From Micromonospora sp. WMMD1102 (lineage in GTDB: Bacteria > Actinomycetota > Actinomycetes > Mycobacteriales > Micromonosporaceae): a stretch of 64,000 nt of DNA. The stretch spans positions 7,753,001 through 7,817,000 of the forward strand of contig NZ_JARUBN010000001.1 of assembly GCF_029626265.1 (NCBI RefSeq), in the 5' to 3' direction. The position numbers were made by a program, and so were the translations under genes. Below, one piece after another: positions 7,921 to 16,920 of this stretch (its first letter is position 1; the number at the start of each line of letters is the position of its first letter). The notes under the pieces were generated by a model. It saw only the letters and a program-made list of their open reading frames with translations, was not told the DNA's origin and searched no databases.

Positions 7921-9252
7921 TCAGGCCACGCCTACGCGGCTGGCGAACTCGCGTACGCCCGGGAGGCTGTGGCTGCGGGCCAGTAGGTCGGTGGTGAGCT
8001 GTTGCGCCCACGGGCGGAAGCGAACCTCCTGCGGGGTGTCGCGTTCGGCGGCCAGCAGCGCTTGGAAAGTCGCCCGCGGGCGACCCCGGCCGTGCAGTGC
8101 CAGGGCGGTGTCCTCCCAGTACCGGGCGCGGCGCTCCGGGGAGACGATGCGGGCGGGGTCGACCAGCCGGGCGTAGTCGACGGCGCTGCCGTAGTCGCCG
8201 AGCACCCGCGACACGCTGATCTTGTAGACGGCCAGTTCGAGCATGTTGAACCGGTCGGCCTTGGTGCCGCCGACGCGACGGGCGGCGTCTTCGGCCTCAC
8301 CGAGCAGCGCCCAGGCGGTCTCGCGGTCGTCGCGCACCGCCGCGGTGTAGGAGGCCGCCGCCAGCAGTTGGCCGTAGAGGGCGCTGTGGGCGGCGTCGGG
8401 CAGGCTGGTGTCGGCTTGCAGTGATCGGGCGGCGTCGAGCATGAGCTTCTGCGCACCGTCGCGGTGCTTGGTGCGGCGCATCACGGTCGCGGCCAGACGT
8501 CGGGCTTCGGCCAGCACCATCGGGTCGTCGCCGCCACGAGCGGCCTGCGCCGCGCGGTCGGCGGTGGCCCACGCCATACCGTTGTCGTGCAGCTTGATCA
8601 GCAGTTGCGTAGCCACGTTGTACGCCTGGGCCAGACGGCCGGCGGCCAGCGGCACCTCATCGACGGCGGCGGCCTCACGCCCAGCGATGGCCTGCGCGAG
8701 TAGCCGGGGCAGGCGGCGGGCGAGCTGCGTGTAGCGGGTGGCCCGAAAGTCGGCGCGGGCTGCGGCCAGCTGCGCGGCCAGCTGATTGCCAGGAATCGGC
8801 GCGACGCTGACCCTGCCGAACAGCACGTCCTCGACGGTGTCGGCCATCCCGGGCGCGGCTGCGGCCTGGTCCAGGGGCAGGACCAGCGCCCCGGTCACTA
8901 CGGCGGTGGTCGTCGCGATCAGGTCGCGTCGGCGCATCGGGTCACCATCCTCATCGACACCTGTGCTCAGGCTATCGGCGCCGGTGTCGAAGGTCGATCG
9001 CGACAGCCCGAACAGGTGCGCCGGGATGGCGAACACCTCGGCCAGGCGGCGCAACTCGCGCACGTCCCAGTGGCGGTTGCGTTTGGTCTCCATCCGGCTC
9101 AGCGTCGAGGGGGAGAACCCGGCCAGGGCAGCGGCTTCCTCCAGGTTCAGCCCGGCCGCCACTCGCGCGGTGCGCAGCACGGCGCCGTAGTCGCCGTTGC
9201 TGGCCGCCTGCGCGACGGCCGGCATCGTGGTCCACGCGGTCCGGGTGCTCAT
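7921..9252 (-). CDS. XRE-family regulator with a long helical (TPR-like) C-terminus
   Basis: 443 aa. Residues 23-80 are a helix-turn-helix of the Cro/C1 type (LRTARVAAGLNLEEAAALAG then FSPSTLSRMETK). The rest is an Ala-rich all-helical region of repeated helix pairs, as in the Streptomyces regulators that pair an XRE head with tetratricopeptide-like repeats. The ATG at 9252 has GGAGG 9 bp upstream; longer in-frame readings to 10326 lie antisense to the divergent gene and are not credible. It is transcribed divergently from the transferase/dehydrogenase pair across 153 bp, so it probably controls that pair and itself. The ligand is unknown. Confidence 0.85.
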   Translation of the reverse strand: MSTRTAWTTMPAVAQAASNGDYGAVLRTARVAAGLNLEEAAALAGFSPSTLSRMETKRNRHWDVRELRRLAEVFAIPAHLFGLSRSTFDTGADSLSTGVDEDGDPMRRRDLIATTTAVVTGALVLPLDQAAAAPGMADTVEDVLFGRVSVAPIPGNQLAAQLAAARADFRATRYTQLARRLPRLLAQAIAGREAAAVDEVPLAAGRLAQAYNVATQLLIKLHDNGMAWATADRAAQAARGGDDPMVLAEARRLAATVMRRTKHRDGAQKLMLDAARSLQADTSLPDAAHSALYGQLLAAASYTAAVRDDRETAWALLGEAEDAARRVGGTKADRFNMLELAVYKISVSRVLGDYGSAVDYARLVDPARIVSPERRARYWEDTALALHGRGRPRATFQALLAAERDTPQEVRFRPWAQQLTTDLLARSHSLPGVREFASRVGVA

Positions 9253-9302
9253 CCGGCACCTCCATCGACGATGGCGGGAGTTTGAGCGTGACCGATGTTT
9301 GC

Positions 9303-9326
9303 GGGTTGTGCAAGCAGGTTGCACCC
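9303..9326. promoter_or_regulatory. Imperfect inverted repeat in the XRE/transferase divergent promoter
   Basis: GGGTTGTGCAA and TTGCACCC face each other across a short spacer about 80 bp upstream of the transferase start. It is a candidate operator for the XRE regulator, judged by position and symmetry only. Confidence 0.35.
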
Positions 9327-9405
9327 TGCCCGGCGACGTCTTCGATCCGGTCGGGCGGGCGGGTGTGCTGGATGTATCCACCAGGGCAAGACAAGGAGAC
9401 CCGCG

Positions 9406-10191
9406 ATGATGCACCTGAGCACACCGGACGTGCCGATCACGGTCACCGACCTGATCCGGGCCGGGCTGCTGGAGCTCGGCGACGGCTGCCAGATCCACCC
9501 GTCGGCAGTGTTCCTGCCCGCCGACATGCTCGGTACGATCCGTCCGATCGTGCTCGGCGACCGGGTCGCGGTCGGCGCGTTCACGGTGGTGCACGGCGGC
9601 ACCAGCATCGGCCGCGATACCCGCATCGGGCACCGGGCGACGGTGGGTGAGCCGGAGTACGGCTACGCCGTGCGCCGTGTCTATCAGGGCGCGGGCGCGC
9701 CCACCACGATCGGGTCCGGGGTGGTGCTGCGCGCCGGCGCGACCGTCTACGCCGGAGCTAGCGTCGGCGACGACACCACCATCGGCCACAACACTCTGCT
9801 GCGCACCGACGTCAAGGTCGGCTCGGCCAGCCAGCTCGCGGCGAACCTGACCGTCGAGCGCGGCTGTGCCATCGGCGACGGCGTGCGCTGCTCGCCCGGC
9901 TCGCACCTGACCGCCGACACCGTCGTCAAGGACCGGGCCTTCATCGGCGCGGGGGTGCGGACCATCAACGACAAGGAGCTGATCTGGCGGGACCCCGACA
10001 ACGAGCCGCCGCTGCTGCCGCCGAGTTTTGCCTACGGCTGCAGGGTCGGCTCCGGCGCGGTCATCCTCGCCGGTGTCAACGTCGGTGAGCACGCCCTGGT
10101 CGGCGCCGGATCGGTTGTCACCAAGGACGTGCGGGCCCGCGCGATCGTCTACGGCGTGCCCGCCACCGAGCGCGGGGAGGTGACCCTGTGA
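9406..10191 (+). CDS. Left-handed beta-helix (hexapeptide repeat) transferase
   Basis: 261 aa made almost entirely of hexapeptide repeats ([LIV]-G-x4), for example TSIGRDTRIGHRATVG, GASVGDDTTIGHNTLL and VGEHALVGAGSVVTKDV. This is the left-handed beta-helix fold of trimeric acyl- and acetyltransferases such as LpxA/DapD/WbbJ. The terminal SVVTKDV..GVPA signature is typical of acetyltransferases. AAGGAG precedes the ATG by about 8 bp. It overlaps the next gene by 4 bp (GTGA), so the two are translationally coupled and probably act on one substrate. Acyl donor and acceptor cannot be told from sequence. Confidence 0.85.
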   Translation: MMHLSTPDVPITVTDLIRAGLLELGDGCQIHPSAVFLPADMLGTIRPIVLGDRVAVGAFTVVHGGTSIGRDTRIGHRATVGEPEYGYAVRRVYQGAGAPTTIGSGVVLRAGATVYAGASVGDDTTIGHNTLLRTDVKVGSASQLAANLTVERGCAIGDGVRCSPGSHLTADTVVKDRAFIGAGVRTINDKELIWRDPDNEPPLLPPSFAYGCRVGSGAVILAGVNVGEHALVGAGSVVTKDVRARAIVYGVPATERGEVTL

Positions 10192-11402
10192 CGAGCGCGA
10201 TGACCTGGCTCGATCCGCTGCGCACCAGCGTGCCCGAGATCGACGACAGCGGCTGGCAGGAGCTGCATCGTCTTGCCGGCGACTTCGGCAGTCTGTGCGC
10301 GAGCGGACCGGCGTCGCAGGACACACCCGCCTGGTCGCGGTGGCTGCTCAATCTGCGTCGTGAGCTCGCCGGTCGTGGCCACCGCGCTCCGGCCGGGCGG
10401 GCCGGGCTGGTATGGCAGGCCCTCGCGCAGTTCACCGCTGGGTTCCACGACCTGGACCTGCGCGACGCCACCGGAGATGGACACGGCGCGATGATCCTGG
10501 CTGAGGGCACCCCGCAGGCCGCCATGTGCTGGGGCGCGCGGCTGGCCGCCGGGGAACTGGTCGGGATCGCCGCGACCGAACGGCACGGCGGCTCCCGCAT
10601 CCAGGAGATCACCACCAGGGCCACCGTGCGCCGTGACGGGACCTGGCGGCTGACCGGCGAGAAGTGCTGGGTGTCGCGGCTAATGGAGTCGGCCGGGTTC
10701 GTGGTGTTCTTCCGCGACCCCGACGGCCGGATCAGCGCCACGGTCGTCGACGCCGGCTCCCTACGGCTGGAGCGGGAGGTGATCGAGCCGTTCGGGCTGG
10801 GCGGCTGGTCCTGGGGCGTCTTGCGCCTGCACGAGGTGCCCGTCGACCCGGCAACCGACCTGGTCGGCCGGACCGGGGACGGTCTCGGGGTATTCCGGCG
10901 CCATTTCGCCCGGTTCCGGCCTCTGGTGACCGCGACGGCGCTGGGCACCGCTGCCGGGGCACACACCCTGGTCACCGGCGCCCTGGCCGCCAAGACCCGG
11001 GTCGGCGTGCTGCCCCGGGTACGCGACAACGCCCTGGTGGTCCTCGGCCGCACCCACGCCGAGATCACCGCCGCGCTGCTGGCGGCGCTCACGACCAGCC
11101 GCCTAGCCGCCGACTCGCATCCGCACGCCGACTTCGCCGCCAGGGTTGGCAAGGCCGCCGGCGTCGACACCGCAGTCCGCGCGGTCGCCGACCTGGCACC
11201 GCTGATCGGGGCGGCCGGGTTCCAGCGGGCCCACCCGATCGCCAAGGCCCGCGCCGACCTGACCGGGCTGCTGTACGCCGACGGCATCCACGACAGCCTC
11301 TACCGCTCCGGCGGCGTCACCCTCCTGACCGAACCGGTCACCGAGGTGGTACCGATCCGACCCGGCACTGCGGCCACCGACCGCTACGACAAGGCAGCCT
11401 GA
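10188..11402 (+). CDS. Acyl-CoA dehydrogenase-like flavoprotein
   Basis: 404 aa. The middle domain holds the pattern of the acyl-CoA dehydrogenase superfamily: GIAATERHGGSRIQEITTRA, TGEKCWVSRL (matching the TGxKxWIT region) and a C-terminal helical bundle. The N-terminal domain is shorter and less conserved than in true fatty-acid enzymes, and I do not see a confident catalytic Glu. Relatives in natural-product and nucleoside pathways dehydrogenate, hydroxylate or desaturate carrier-bound substrates, so beta-oxidation should not be assumed. It is coupled to the hexapeptide transferase upstream, and a strong hairpin follows its stop codon. Confidence 0.75.
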   Translation: MTSAMTWLDPLRTSVPEIDDSGWQELHRLAGDFGSLCASGPASQDTPAWSRWLLNLRRELAGRGHRAPAGRAGLVWQALAQFTAGFHDLDLRDATGDGHGAMILAEGTPQAAMCWGARLAAGELVGIAATERHGGSRIQEITTRATVRRDGTWRLTGEKCWVSRLMESAGFVVFFRDPDGRISATVVDAGSLRLEREVIEPFGLGGWSWGVLRLHEVPVDPATDLVGRTGDGLGVFRRHFARFRPLVTATALGTAAGAHTLVTGALAAKTRVGVLPRVRDNALVVLGRTHAEITAALLAALTTSRLAADSHPHADFAARVGKAAGVDTAVRAVADLAPLIGAAGFQRAHPIAKARADLTGLLYADGIHDSLYRSGGVTLLTEPVTEVVPIRPGTAATDRYDKAA

Positions 11403-11411
11403 ACAGCAAGA

Positions 11412-11444
11412 CGGCGCGCACCCTCCTGATGAAGGTGCGCGCCG
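11412..11444. terminator. Bidirectional terminator
   Basis: An 11-bp perfect stem (11412-11422 with 11434-11444) lies between the convergent dehydrogenase-like and NUDIX genes. Confidence 0.75.
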
Positions 11445-11454
11445 CCGGCGCATG

Positions 11455-11940
11455 TCAGTGCGTGTGAAAGCCGTTCTCCAAGTCGAACATCACGCCCTCG
11501 GCCTTGGCGCGCAGCGCGGCGATCACCCGGCGGGCCAGCAGCTCCGACATCCGTTCCCGGATCTGATCCTGGTCGCACCAGGCCCAGCTGCGCAGCTCGT
11601 CCGGCGGCAGCTGGATGTCAGCCGTGCCCAGCTCGTCGAGGGTGCCACCGTCGTAGACGAACATGACACCCTCGGTGCGTCCCGGCCGCGGCGGCACCCA
11701 GTCGGTCACCAGCAGCCGGCCGGGGACGATCGACTTGCCCAACTCCTCCTTGACCTCACGGACCGCCGCCTGCCGGGGTGACTCGTCGGCGTCGACGCAC
11801 CCGCCGACGATTTCCCAGTAGTCCTTGTAGGCGGGCTCGACCAGCAGAGCCCGCCTGGCAGCGTCGGTGAACAGAACTGCGGCGCCCATGCGTTTTCGTG
11901 GAAGCGTCGCCGTGTAGTCGCCGGACGGTGTGCTCACCAC
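11455..11940 (-). CDS. NUDIX hydrolase
   Basis: 161 aa. The Nudix box is complete: GG-CVDADESPRQAAVREVKEE-LG matches GX5EX7REUXEEXGU, the Mg-binding catalytic helix that hydrolyses nucleoside diphosphates linked to another group. MGAAVLFTD at residue 18 begins the fold; the GTG at 11940 or the ATG at 11889 could be the true start. It converges with the dehydrogenase-like gene. Substrates in this family range from oxidised nucleotides to sugar nucleotides and CoA. The neighbouring acyl enzymes make a CoA-related or metabolite-cleaning role conceivable but unproven. Confidence 0.87.
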   Translation of the reverse strand: MVSTPSGDYTATLPRKRMGAAVLFTDAARRALLVEPAYKDYWEIVGGCVDADESPRQAAVREVKEELGKSIVPGRLLVTDWVPPRPGRTEGVMFVYDGGTLDELGTADIQLPPDELRSWAWCDQDQIRERMSELLARRVIAALRAKAEGVMFDLENGFHTH

Positions 11941-12129
11941 CGCAGGCTACCCGTACCGGCGACCTCACCACGCACCTTCGGCAGTCTTACGAGGCCAGCG
12001 TCGCCCGCGGACAACCCGTTCCGCATCCATGGAAGTGAAACACCTCGGCCAGCCGACCAGCCGCCGGTCGACGCCGTCCTGCGCGAACGCGGCCCAGGTT
12101 CGTACCACAAGTCTTCCCGGAAACAGCGT

Positions 12130-13110
12130 TCACAGCACGGCGGCGACCCGGTCAAGGACAGCAATGCTGCGGTCGCCGCTGACCAGCCGGGACTCAGCAA
12201 CCGAGAACGGCGCGTCCGCACGTAGTAGTTCCAAGGTCGACACGTATCTCGCATCGGCAGAAAGGAAAAGATCACATTCAACAAGATATGAGCTGTGCTG
12301 CTCGTCAGCAGGATTGCCGGCGGTGATCTTAAGGGCGGCCTGAGCAAGCCGGATCGCCCACCTGATCCAGTTTCGCTTCATTTCTTCTATGACAACGTCA
12401 CTGACCCAAAATCTGGTGAAATCGGCACGGTCGGAACGCAACTTCGACAGGTCGACGTAGGCGCCGATCCAGTCGGCAAAAGTCGCGTCCTCCCCCGTCA
12501 GGAAGGCCCGGCCACCGAGCGTCGCGAGCTCGCGCCAGTACAGGTCGCGACACTCGAGCCGCCACATCTCAACCGGCTCGCCGGACCACCCGTCAAGATA
12601 CCAGTCTGGCGCCTCCGGAATGGGCGTGGCGAGGATCGCGGTAAGCGGCCGAACTCCGAATTTGGACTTGAGCATCTCGGCTCGCTGATCCCGCTGGCGC
12701 CGCACAAGGTACTCGCTCCGTGGACGCTGGCGCATCTGGGACTCGTGCAACGGCTGCGAGTCCTGCAGTGCCCGCCGCCAGATCTGTTTGGTCCAAAATG
12801 TATTCAGGGATGCCACTCTGCCGGTATCCGGCATTGAGCGAATCCACCCCGGTCGGACCCGACGAACTTCATTGATCACCTCTGCCGATTCGGACTGCGC
12901 CTCCGTGGCAAGCCGTCGACGCGGACCCATTGCCATTGCCTCGATGATTCGCTGCCGAACATGCGGCACTGGCAGCCGAATGACTTCTAGCAGCGTACTT
13001 GGAGGAACAACAACCTCGAGGCCCCGTGCAGTCACCATCTTATCGAACGATCTAGCTACTCCTTCGTCTCCGACCGAAGACCAAAGATTGGTGTCCATCA
13101 TGACCCGCAT
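12130..13110 (-). CDS. PIN-like domain protein
   Basis: 326 aa. The N-terminus MRVMMDTNLWSS is the first strand and Asp of PIN nucleases (D-T-N). Near residue 270, ECDLFLSADARYVSTLE resembles the later PIN motif (D-x-F-[VLI]-[ST]-x-D), giving the acidic residues for a metal site. The central 150 residues are a helical insertion rich in Arg and Trp, so the protein is over twice the size of a VapC toxin, and no small antitoxin gene adjoins it. The ATG at 13110 is chosen because sequence upstream (to 13179) lacks PIN character. Base composition is less GC-rich than in neighbours, fitting horizontal transfer. RNA cleavage in a defence or stress role is inferred from the fold only. Confidence 0.68.
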   Translation of the reverse strand: MRVMMDTNLWSSVGDEGVARSFDKMVTARGLEVVVPPSTLLEVIRLPVPHVRQRIIEAMAMGPRRRLATEAQSESAEVINEVRRVRPGWIRSMPDTGRVASLNTFWTKQIWRRALQDSQPLHESQMRQRPRSEYLVRRQRDQRAEMLKSKFGVRPLTAILATPIPEAPDWYLDGWSGEPVEMWRLECRDLYWRELATLGGRAFLTGEDATFADWIGAYVDLSKLRSDRADFTRFWVSDVVIEEMKRNWIRWAIRLAQAALKITAGNPADEQHSSYLVECDLFLSADARYVSTLELLRADAPFSVAESRLVSGDRSIAVLDRVAAVL

Positions 13111-13328
13111 GCGGCCATAGTGACAGAAGTCCCCCAGATGGTCCCACTCGATTTTGCGCTGCCCGCGCCCGTAATGCAACGAAACCGTCAGAGTGGACTA
13201 CGGACGCGACCGAGGTGCGGCTTCGAGGTCCGCCTCCCGGATTCCCCGGTAGATCGTGATGGCTTCCAGCGGTCGGCACCCACTGCCGCGGACCTCCACC
13301 TGGATCACCTACTCGATCGGTTGCAGCC

Positions 13329-13960
13329 ATGGAACCCCTGATCAGTCCCACCCCCGACAGCTGGACGCACCGTCGCCTCGGCGACCTCTGCCTCATCCAC
13401 GGCGGCCCCAGCGGCTCCGATCTCAATGCCGGCGACCGCGATGCCGAAGGCATCGCGGTCATCAACACCGTCGACATCGGCGACGGCAGGGTGTCCGACG
13501 CTCCGAGAACCAGGATCAGCTCGGAGGCGGTGCGGAGGCCGAACTCGCCGTCGGCGACGTTCTGCTGGCCCGGCTCAGTGGGAGGGTCAATCACGTCATC
13601 ATCGGGGAACGGGAAGCCGGAATGCTCATGGGCGGATCCACGATCCGGATCCAGGTCACGAAGCCCGCGAGAGGGGTGCTCCTACCGTTCTATCTACACT
13701 GCTACCTGATGCACCCGACGGTCCTGGAATTCCTTGGTCAGCAGGTCAAACAGGGAGTCCAGCCCAGCCTGACCCAAGGCAGCCTCAGAAACCTGCCCAT
13801 CGCCCTGCCCCCGATGGACATCCAACGGGAGATCGCCGAGGTGGCGCAGGCGTTCCGGAACAAGATCGAAGCCCCCGAAAGGGTCGCGGGGTTGACCCGG
13901 CAGCTGTACCAACAGGTGGTTCCGCAGATGGTCGCGAACGAGATGACGTTCCGGGCGTAG
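13329..13960 (+). pseudogene. Type I restriction specificity subunit (HsdS) remnant, frameshifted
   Basis: Two frames together encode one HsdS-like target-recognition half. 13329 to about 13530 reads SWTHRRLGDLCLIHGGPSG (a typical W..xxLG.. opening) up to RISSEAV. The next frame, from about 13525 to 13960, reads AELAVGDVLLARLSG, then QGSLRNLPIALPPMDIQREI, the signature end of a recognition domain with its coiled coil. A shift of one base near 13525-13545 joins them. The length equals one of the two repeats of an ordinary HsdS. No intact HsdM or HsdR lies nearby; the frame before the ATG (TAADLHLDHLLDRL, stop at 13341) might be an HsdM tail, but that is weak. Confidence 0.72.
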
Positions 13961-15181
13961 CTCAGGGATCACACACGACGATGATCACGTTGTGAGGGCG
14001 CCGGTCGTCGCGGTCAATCCGGATAATCAGCGGCAGGAGGGTGATTTCGGGCGGGATCAGAGGGCCGCAGGGCTTGGACTACTGCTGCTTCATGCGGGCG
14101 ATCTCCGCTTCGAGGTCGGCTACGCGCTTCTCCAGCTGTACACGGGTCGGCCGGGGAGCGACCGCTGTGTCCGCTCCTGATCTGCCCTTAACGGGAGTCG
14201 GTGGCACCAGCCAACCCACTCGCTGGAAGGCGACGATGGGTTGCTCGTATTGGCAGGTCCAGCATGTCGTCATCGGGTCCGGCTCGAGGTGACCCTGCTC
14301 GATCCGGCGGATGGCCTGCGCGTAGTCGGCTACGCCGAGATGCTCTTTAATCTGCTCCATCCGAGCCTTGCGCTGCGCGACAGCGTCGGGATCGTTCGGT
14401 TCCGTCTGCCGATGGCCGTCCGCTGGCTTCCAATTCAGCGGCGTGATCTGGTGGTCGAGGTGTCCGCATTCCAGCTTCACGGTCCAGTAGCCGACCGTCT
14501 CGGGTTCGCGCCGCAGGCCCTTGTCGCCTTCGAGATCCAGCGTGGACCGGGTCAGATAGTGGCTCACCGCCCGGTAGGGCGTCTCGGGGGTCCGGTGAGT
14601 GGTGCAGGTGTAAGCCCCTTTATGCAGCGGGCTACCGCCCCACGACCATGTCATGTCCGTCGGTGGCCGCTCGTCGCCGAGTGTCAGGATCTCGATGATG
14701 TCGCCGCAGCCGAGCTGCATCCGCCACCGGAACATCAGCTCCGCATCCGGAAACGACGACCGAATCAACGTACGATCTTCTCTCTTCACGGCTGCCAGGG
14801 CCTCGGCGCGGCGTTCGTTGTATTCGCGTAGCACCACAGCGACGGGCCGGGCTCGGCCAGGCAGCCGCCGCTCCGACTCGTGGTGCTCGTACGTTGTGCC
14901 TTCGCGCCGCGCCTTTCGTACCCGTTCCTCCGCACTGCCCTGAAGGATCTCCGAGATTCGGCGGATCTGGTCGGGGCTCATCGGAGGCGGTGGACAGCAT
15001 CGTCCGCAATGGTTGACCGCGCTGCCCGCCATACTCCATCGCCCGGCGTGGCAGTAGGGGTGCCGCTGCTTGAAAGCCTGCTCCGCAGCCGTACGGGCGG
15101 CCTGCTCCTCGACGCTCAGATACATCGTGCCCTTGCCGGTCCACGAGGGCGACTCACCGAGCGAGATGAGTTCCTCGCCGC

Positions 15182-16683
15182 GTGACTACTCAGGTCATCA
15201 GTTGATTGCGGGGATCCAGGGTCGGCCCGATGTTAGCTGGACGAGGGCGTCGTAGAGATTGATGCCGTGTTTGGCGGCGGTGGCGAGATATGAGCGCAGG
15301 TGGCAGAACTGCTCCGCGCCGGTCAGGGTGCGCATCGCGCCGGAGATTTTCTGCCGGATTTTGACCATGCGGACTTCCCGTTCGGCGGCGTTGTTGTCGA
15401 ACGGGCAGTGTCCTGGCTGGTGCGCGAATCGGAGGTAGTCGTCGATGCGTTCGGTCATCCGGCGGGCCAGCGCGGCCAGTTTCTTGCCGATCGCTGTGGT
15501 TTGGCCGGTGTGGTCCTTGACCCCGACCAGAGCGGCGTGGCGGAACGAGGCGACCCCCGCGGCCAGAATCTCGGGATCGATGCGATCGTGGCCGGCTGCC
15601 ACAGCATCGTCCGTGGCCTTCTTGAGGGCCAGCAGGGCGTCGATGCCTTGCGCGGCCCAGGTTGCCGACGGGTCGAGCTCGGCGGCGGCTACCAGTTCCC
15701 GCAGCAGATGGGCGCAGCACAGGGCGTGGGTGGCCTGTGGGTAGCAGTCATAAGGTGCCCAGGCGTCGTGCACGGCGATCCCGGTGAAAGCGGGCAGGAC
15801 CCCGCCGGCGTCGATGGCGTCCCGGCCGCGTTTCGGGTGCACGTAGAGCAGGCTGTACTTACCTGTCGATGCGGAGTGAACCCAGTGCAGTTTGCCTGCG
15901 ACCCGGAACCCGGTCTCGTCGAAATGCACCAGCGGTGCCGCCGTCAGCGCGGTGCGGATCGCGGCCAGAAAGTCACCCTCGAGCCGGCGGGCGGCGCGGG
16001 CGGTCAACGCCGCGACGCTGCCCTGCGAGATCGGCACCCCGAACAGATCCCCGACGGCCTGGGCGACGCGTTTCTGCGCCCCGAACTGCGCGACCAGCAG
16101 ATACACCACGATCGCGGCCAGCCTCGGCCCGTACTGCACCGGCGCGTCCACCCCGGCCGGGCCGTCCGCGCAGGTCACCGCACCACACCCGCACCGGCGA
16201 ATGTTCAGCCGGTGCTCGGTGACCCGGGCTACGACCGAGGGAATCTCGAACACCTGACGGCGGGTCACCGCGGCCAGCGGCGCGCCGGCCAGCCCGCCGC
16301 CGCACCCGCCACACGCGACCGGCTCATGAACAACGGTCTCGTCCGGGCTCTCGACCTGCCGCAACGTACGACCCGGATGGCCGTCCTGGCCACCCGAGCG
16401 GCGCCCGGACCGGCCCCGCAACGACTTCGGCGCGGGCTTGTCCAACCCCTGCGCCGAGGGCGGCATGTTCGAGTTCCGCGGAGACTGACCCAGACGACGC
16501 CGCAACTCGGCATTCTCCGCTTCCAGGACCGCGATCCGGGCATCCCGCTCCGCGACGGCCTTCTCCAACGCGACGAGCCGCTCCAGCAACTCCACGATGG
16601 ACGGCATCTCCGGCACCCGGACATCCTGCCCAACAACCCCGCCAAGATCAAACCGGCCCGAACCGACCGACCTGATTAGTTAC
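15182..16683. mobile_element. IS66-family insertion sequence, complete, 1502 bp
   Basis: Imperfect terminal inverted repeats GTGACTACTCAGGTC (15182-15196) and GTAACTAATCAGGTC (complement of 16669-16683) flank one transposase gene. The sequence CTCGCCGC is present directly on both sides (15174-15181 and 16684-16691), an 8-bp target duplication typical of IS66. It lacks the accessory TnpA/TnpB genes of larger IS66 elements, as in ISBst12-like members. Confidence 0.93.
15198..16616 (-). CDS. tnpC: IS66-family transposase
   Basis: 472 aa, apparently intact. It has an N-terminal leucine-zipper-like helix (LERLVALEKAVAERDARIAV), the conserved SRNSNMPPS-like region (GQSPRNSNMPPS), a zinc-binding segment with CGGCGGG and RRCGCG, and the DDE catalytic domain with HFDETGFRVAGKLHWVH (first Asp), VHDAWAPYD (second Asp) and NNAAEREVRMVKIRQKISG (Glu). 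The end PWIPAIN lies next to the left terminal repeat. It is transcribed in the same direction as the gene it interrupts. With intact ends and catalytic residues the element is probably still mobile. Confidence 0.94.
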   Translation of the reverse strand: MPEMPSIVELLERLVALEKAVAERDARIAVLEAENAELRRRLGQSPRNSNMPPSAQGLDKPAPKSLRGRSGRRSGGQDGHPGRTLRQVESPDETVVHEPVACGGCGGGLAGAPLAAVTRRQVFEIPSVVARVTEHRLNIRRCGCGAVTCADGPAGVDAPVQYGPRLAAIVVYLLVAQFGAQKRVAQAVGDLFGVPISQGSVAALTARAARRLEGDFLAAIRTALTAAPLVHFDETGFRVAGKLHWVHSASTGKYSLLYVHPKRGRDAIDAGGVLPAFTGIAVHDAWAPYDCYPQATHALCCAHLLRELVAAAELDPSATWAAQGIDALLALKKATDDAVAAGHDRIDPEILAAGVASFRHAALVGVKDHTGQTTAIGKKLAALARRMTERIDDYLRFAHQPGHCPFDNNAAEREVRMVKIRQKISGAMRTLTGAEQFCHLRSYLATAAKHGINLYDALVQLTSGRPWIPAIN

Positions 16684-16920
16684 CTCGCCGCAACCGGGAC
16701 ACGGTTCGCCGGCCATCATGTCTTCGTGAGTCAGCCGGTCCGACTCCGTATATGTCGGCACGGACCACGCTTCGCACTGGAGATGCTTCGTGACGCCGCT
16801 GGCGACCATCCGATGGAGCTCACCGAACCTGCGGCAATCCATGCAGTACGGAGTTCCGTCGTCTGCCTTGGCCGGTAACTTGCGCAATGCGGCCTTGGTA
16901 ATCAACGCCCGTTCTGTCAC

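Larger units (their letters stand above)
14079..16920 (-). pseudogene. Cys-rich protein gene split by the IS66 element (14079-15181 and 16684-16920)
   Basis: The 5' part (16920 to 16684, 79 codons) ends in EPCPGCGE and the 3' part (15173 to 14079) continues ELISLGESPSW in the same frame once the IS and one copy of the 8-bp duplication are removed, giving a 443-aa protein. It begins MTERALITKAALRK. Cys pairs (CMDC near residue 26, CPGCG near 75, HCGRCC near 130, CWTC near 370) suggest zinc ribbons. The C-terminus (VQLEKRVADLEAEIARMKQQ) is a short coiled coil. I do not recognise the family. A downstream ATG at 15125 leaves a 348-aa fragment that could still be made if a promoter exists, for example at the IS end. 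Confidence 0.75.

Noticed and set aside
9253..10326. N-terminal extension of the XRE regulator (801-aa reading)
   Set aside because: It runs antisense to the hexapeptide transferase gene and lacks ordered sequence; a good RBS and HTH start exist at 9252.
13120..13341. Small gene ending in TAADLHLDHLLDRLQPWNP before the HsdS remnant
   Set aside because: It could be an HsdM tail, but the rest of the frame has no methylase motif; too weak to call.
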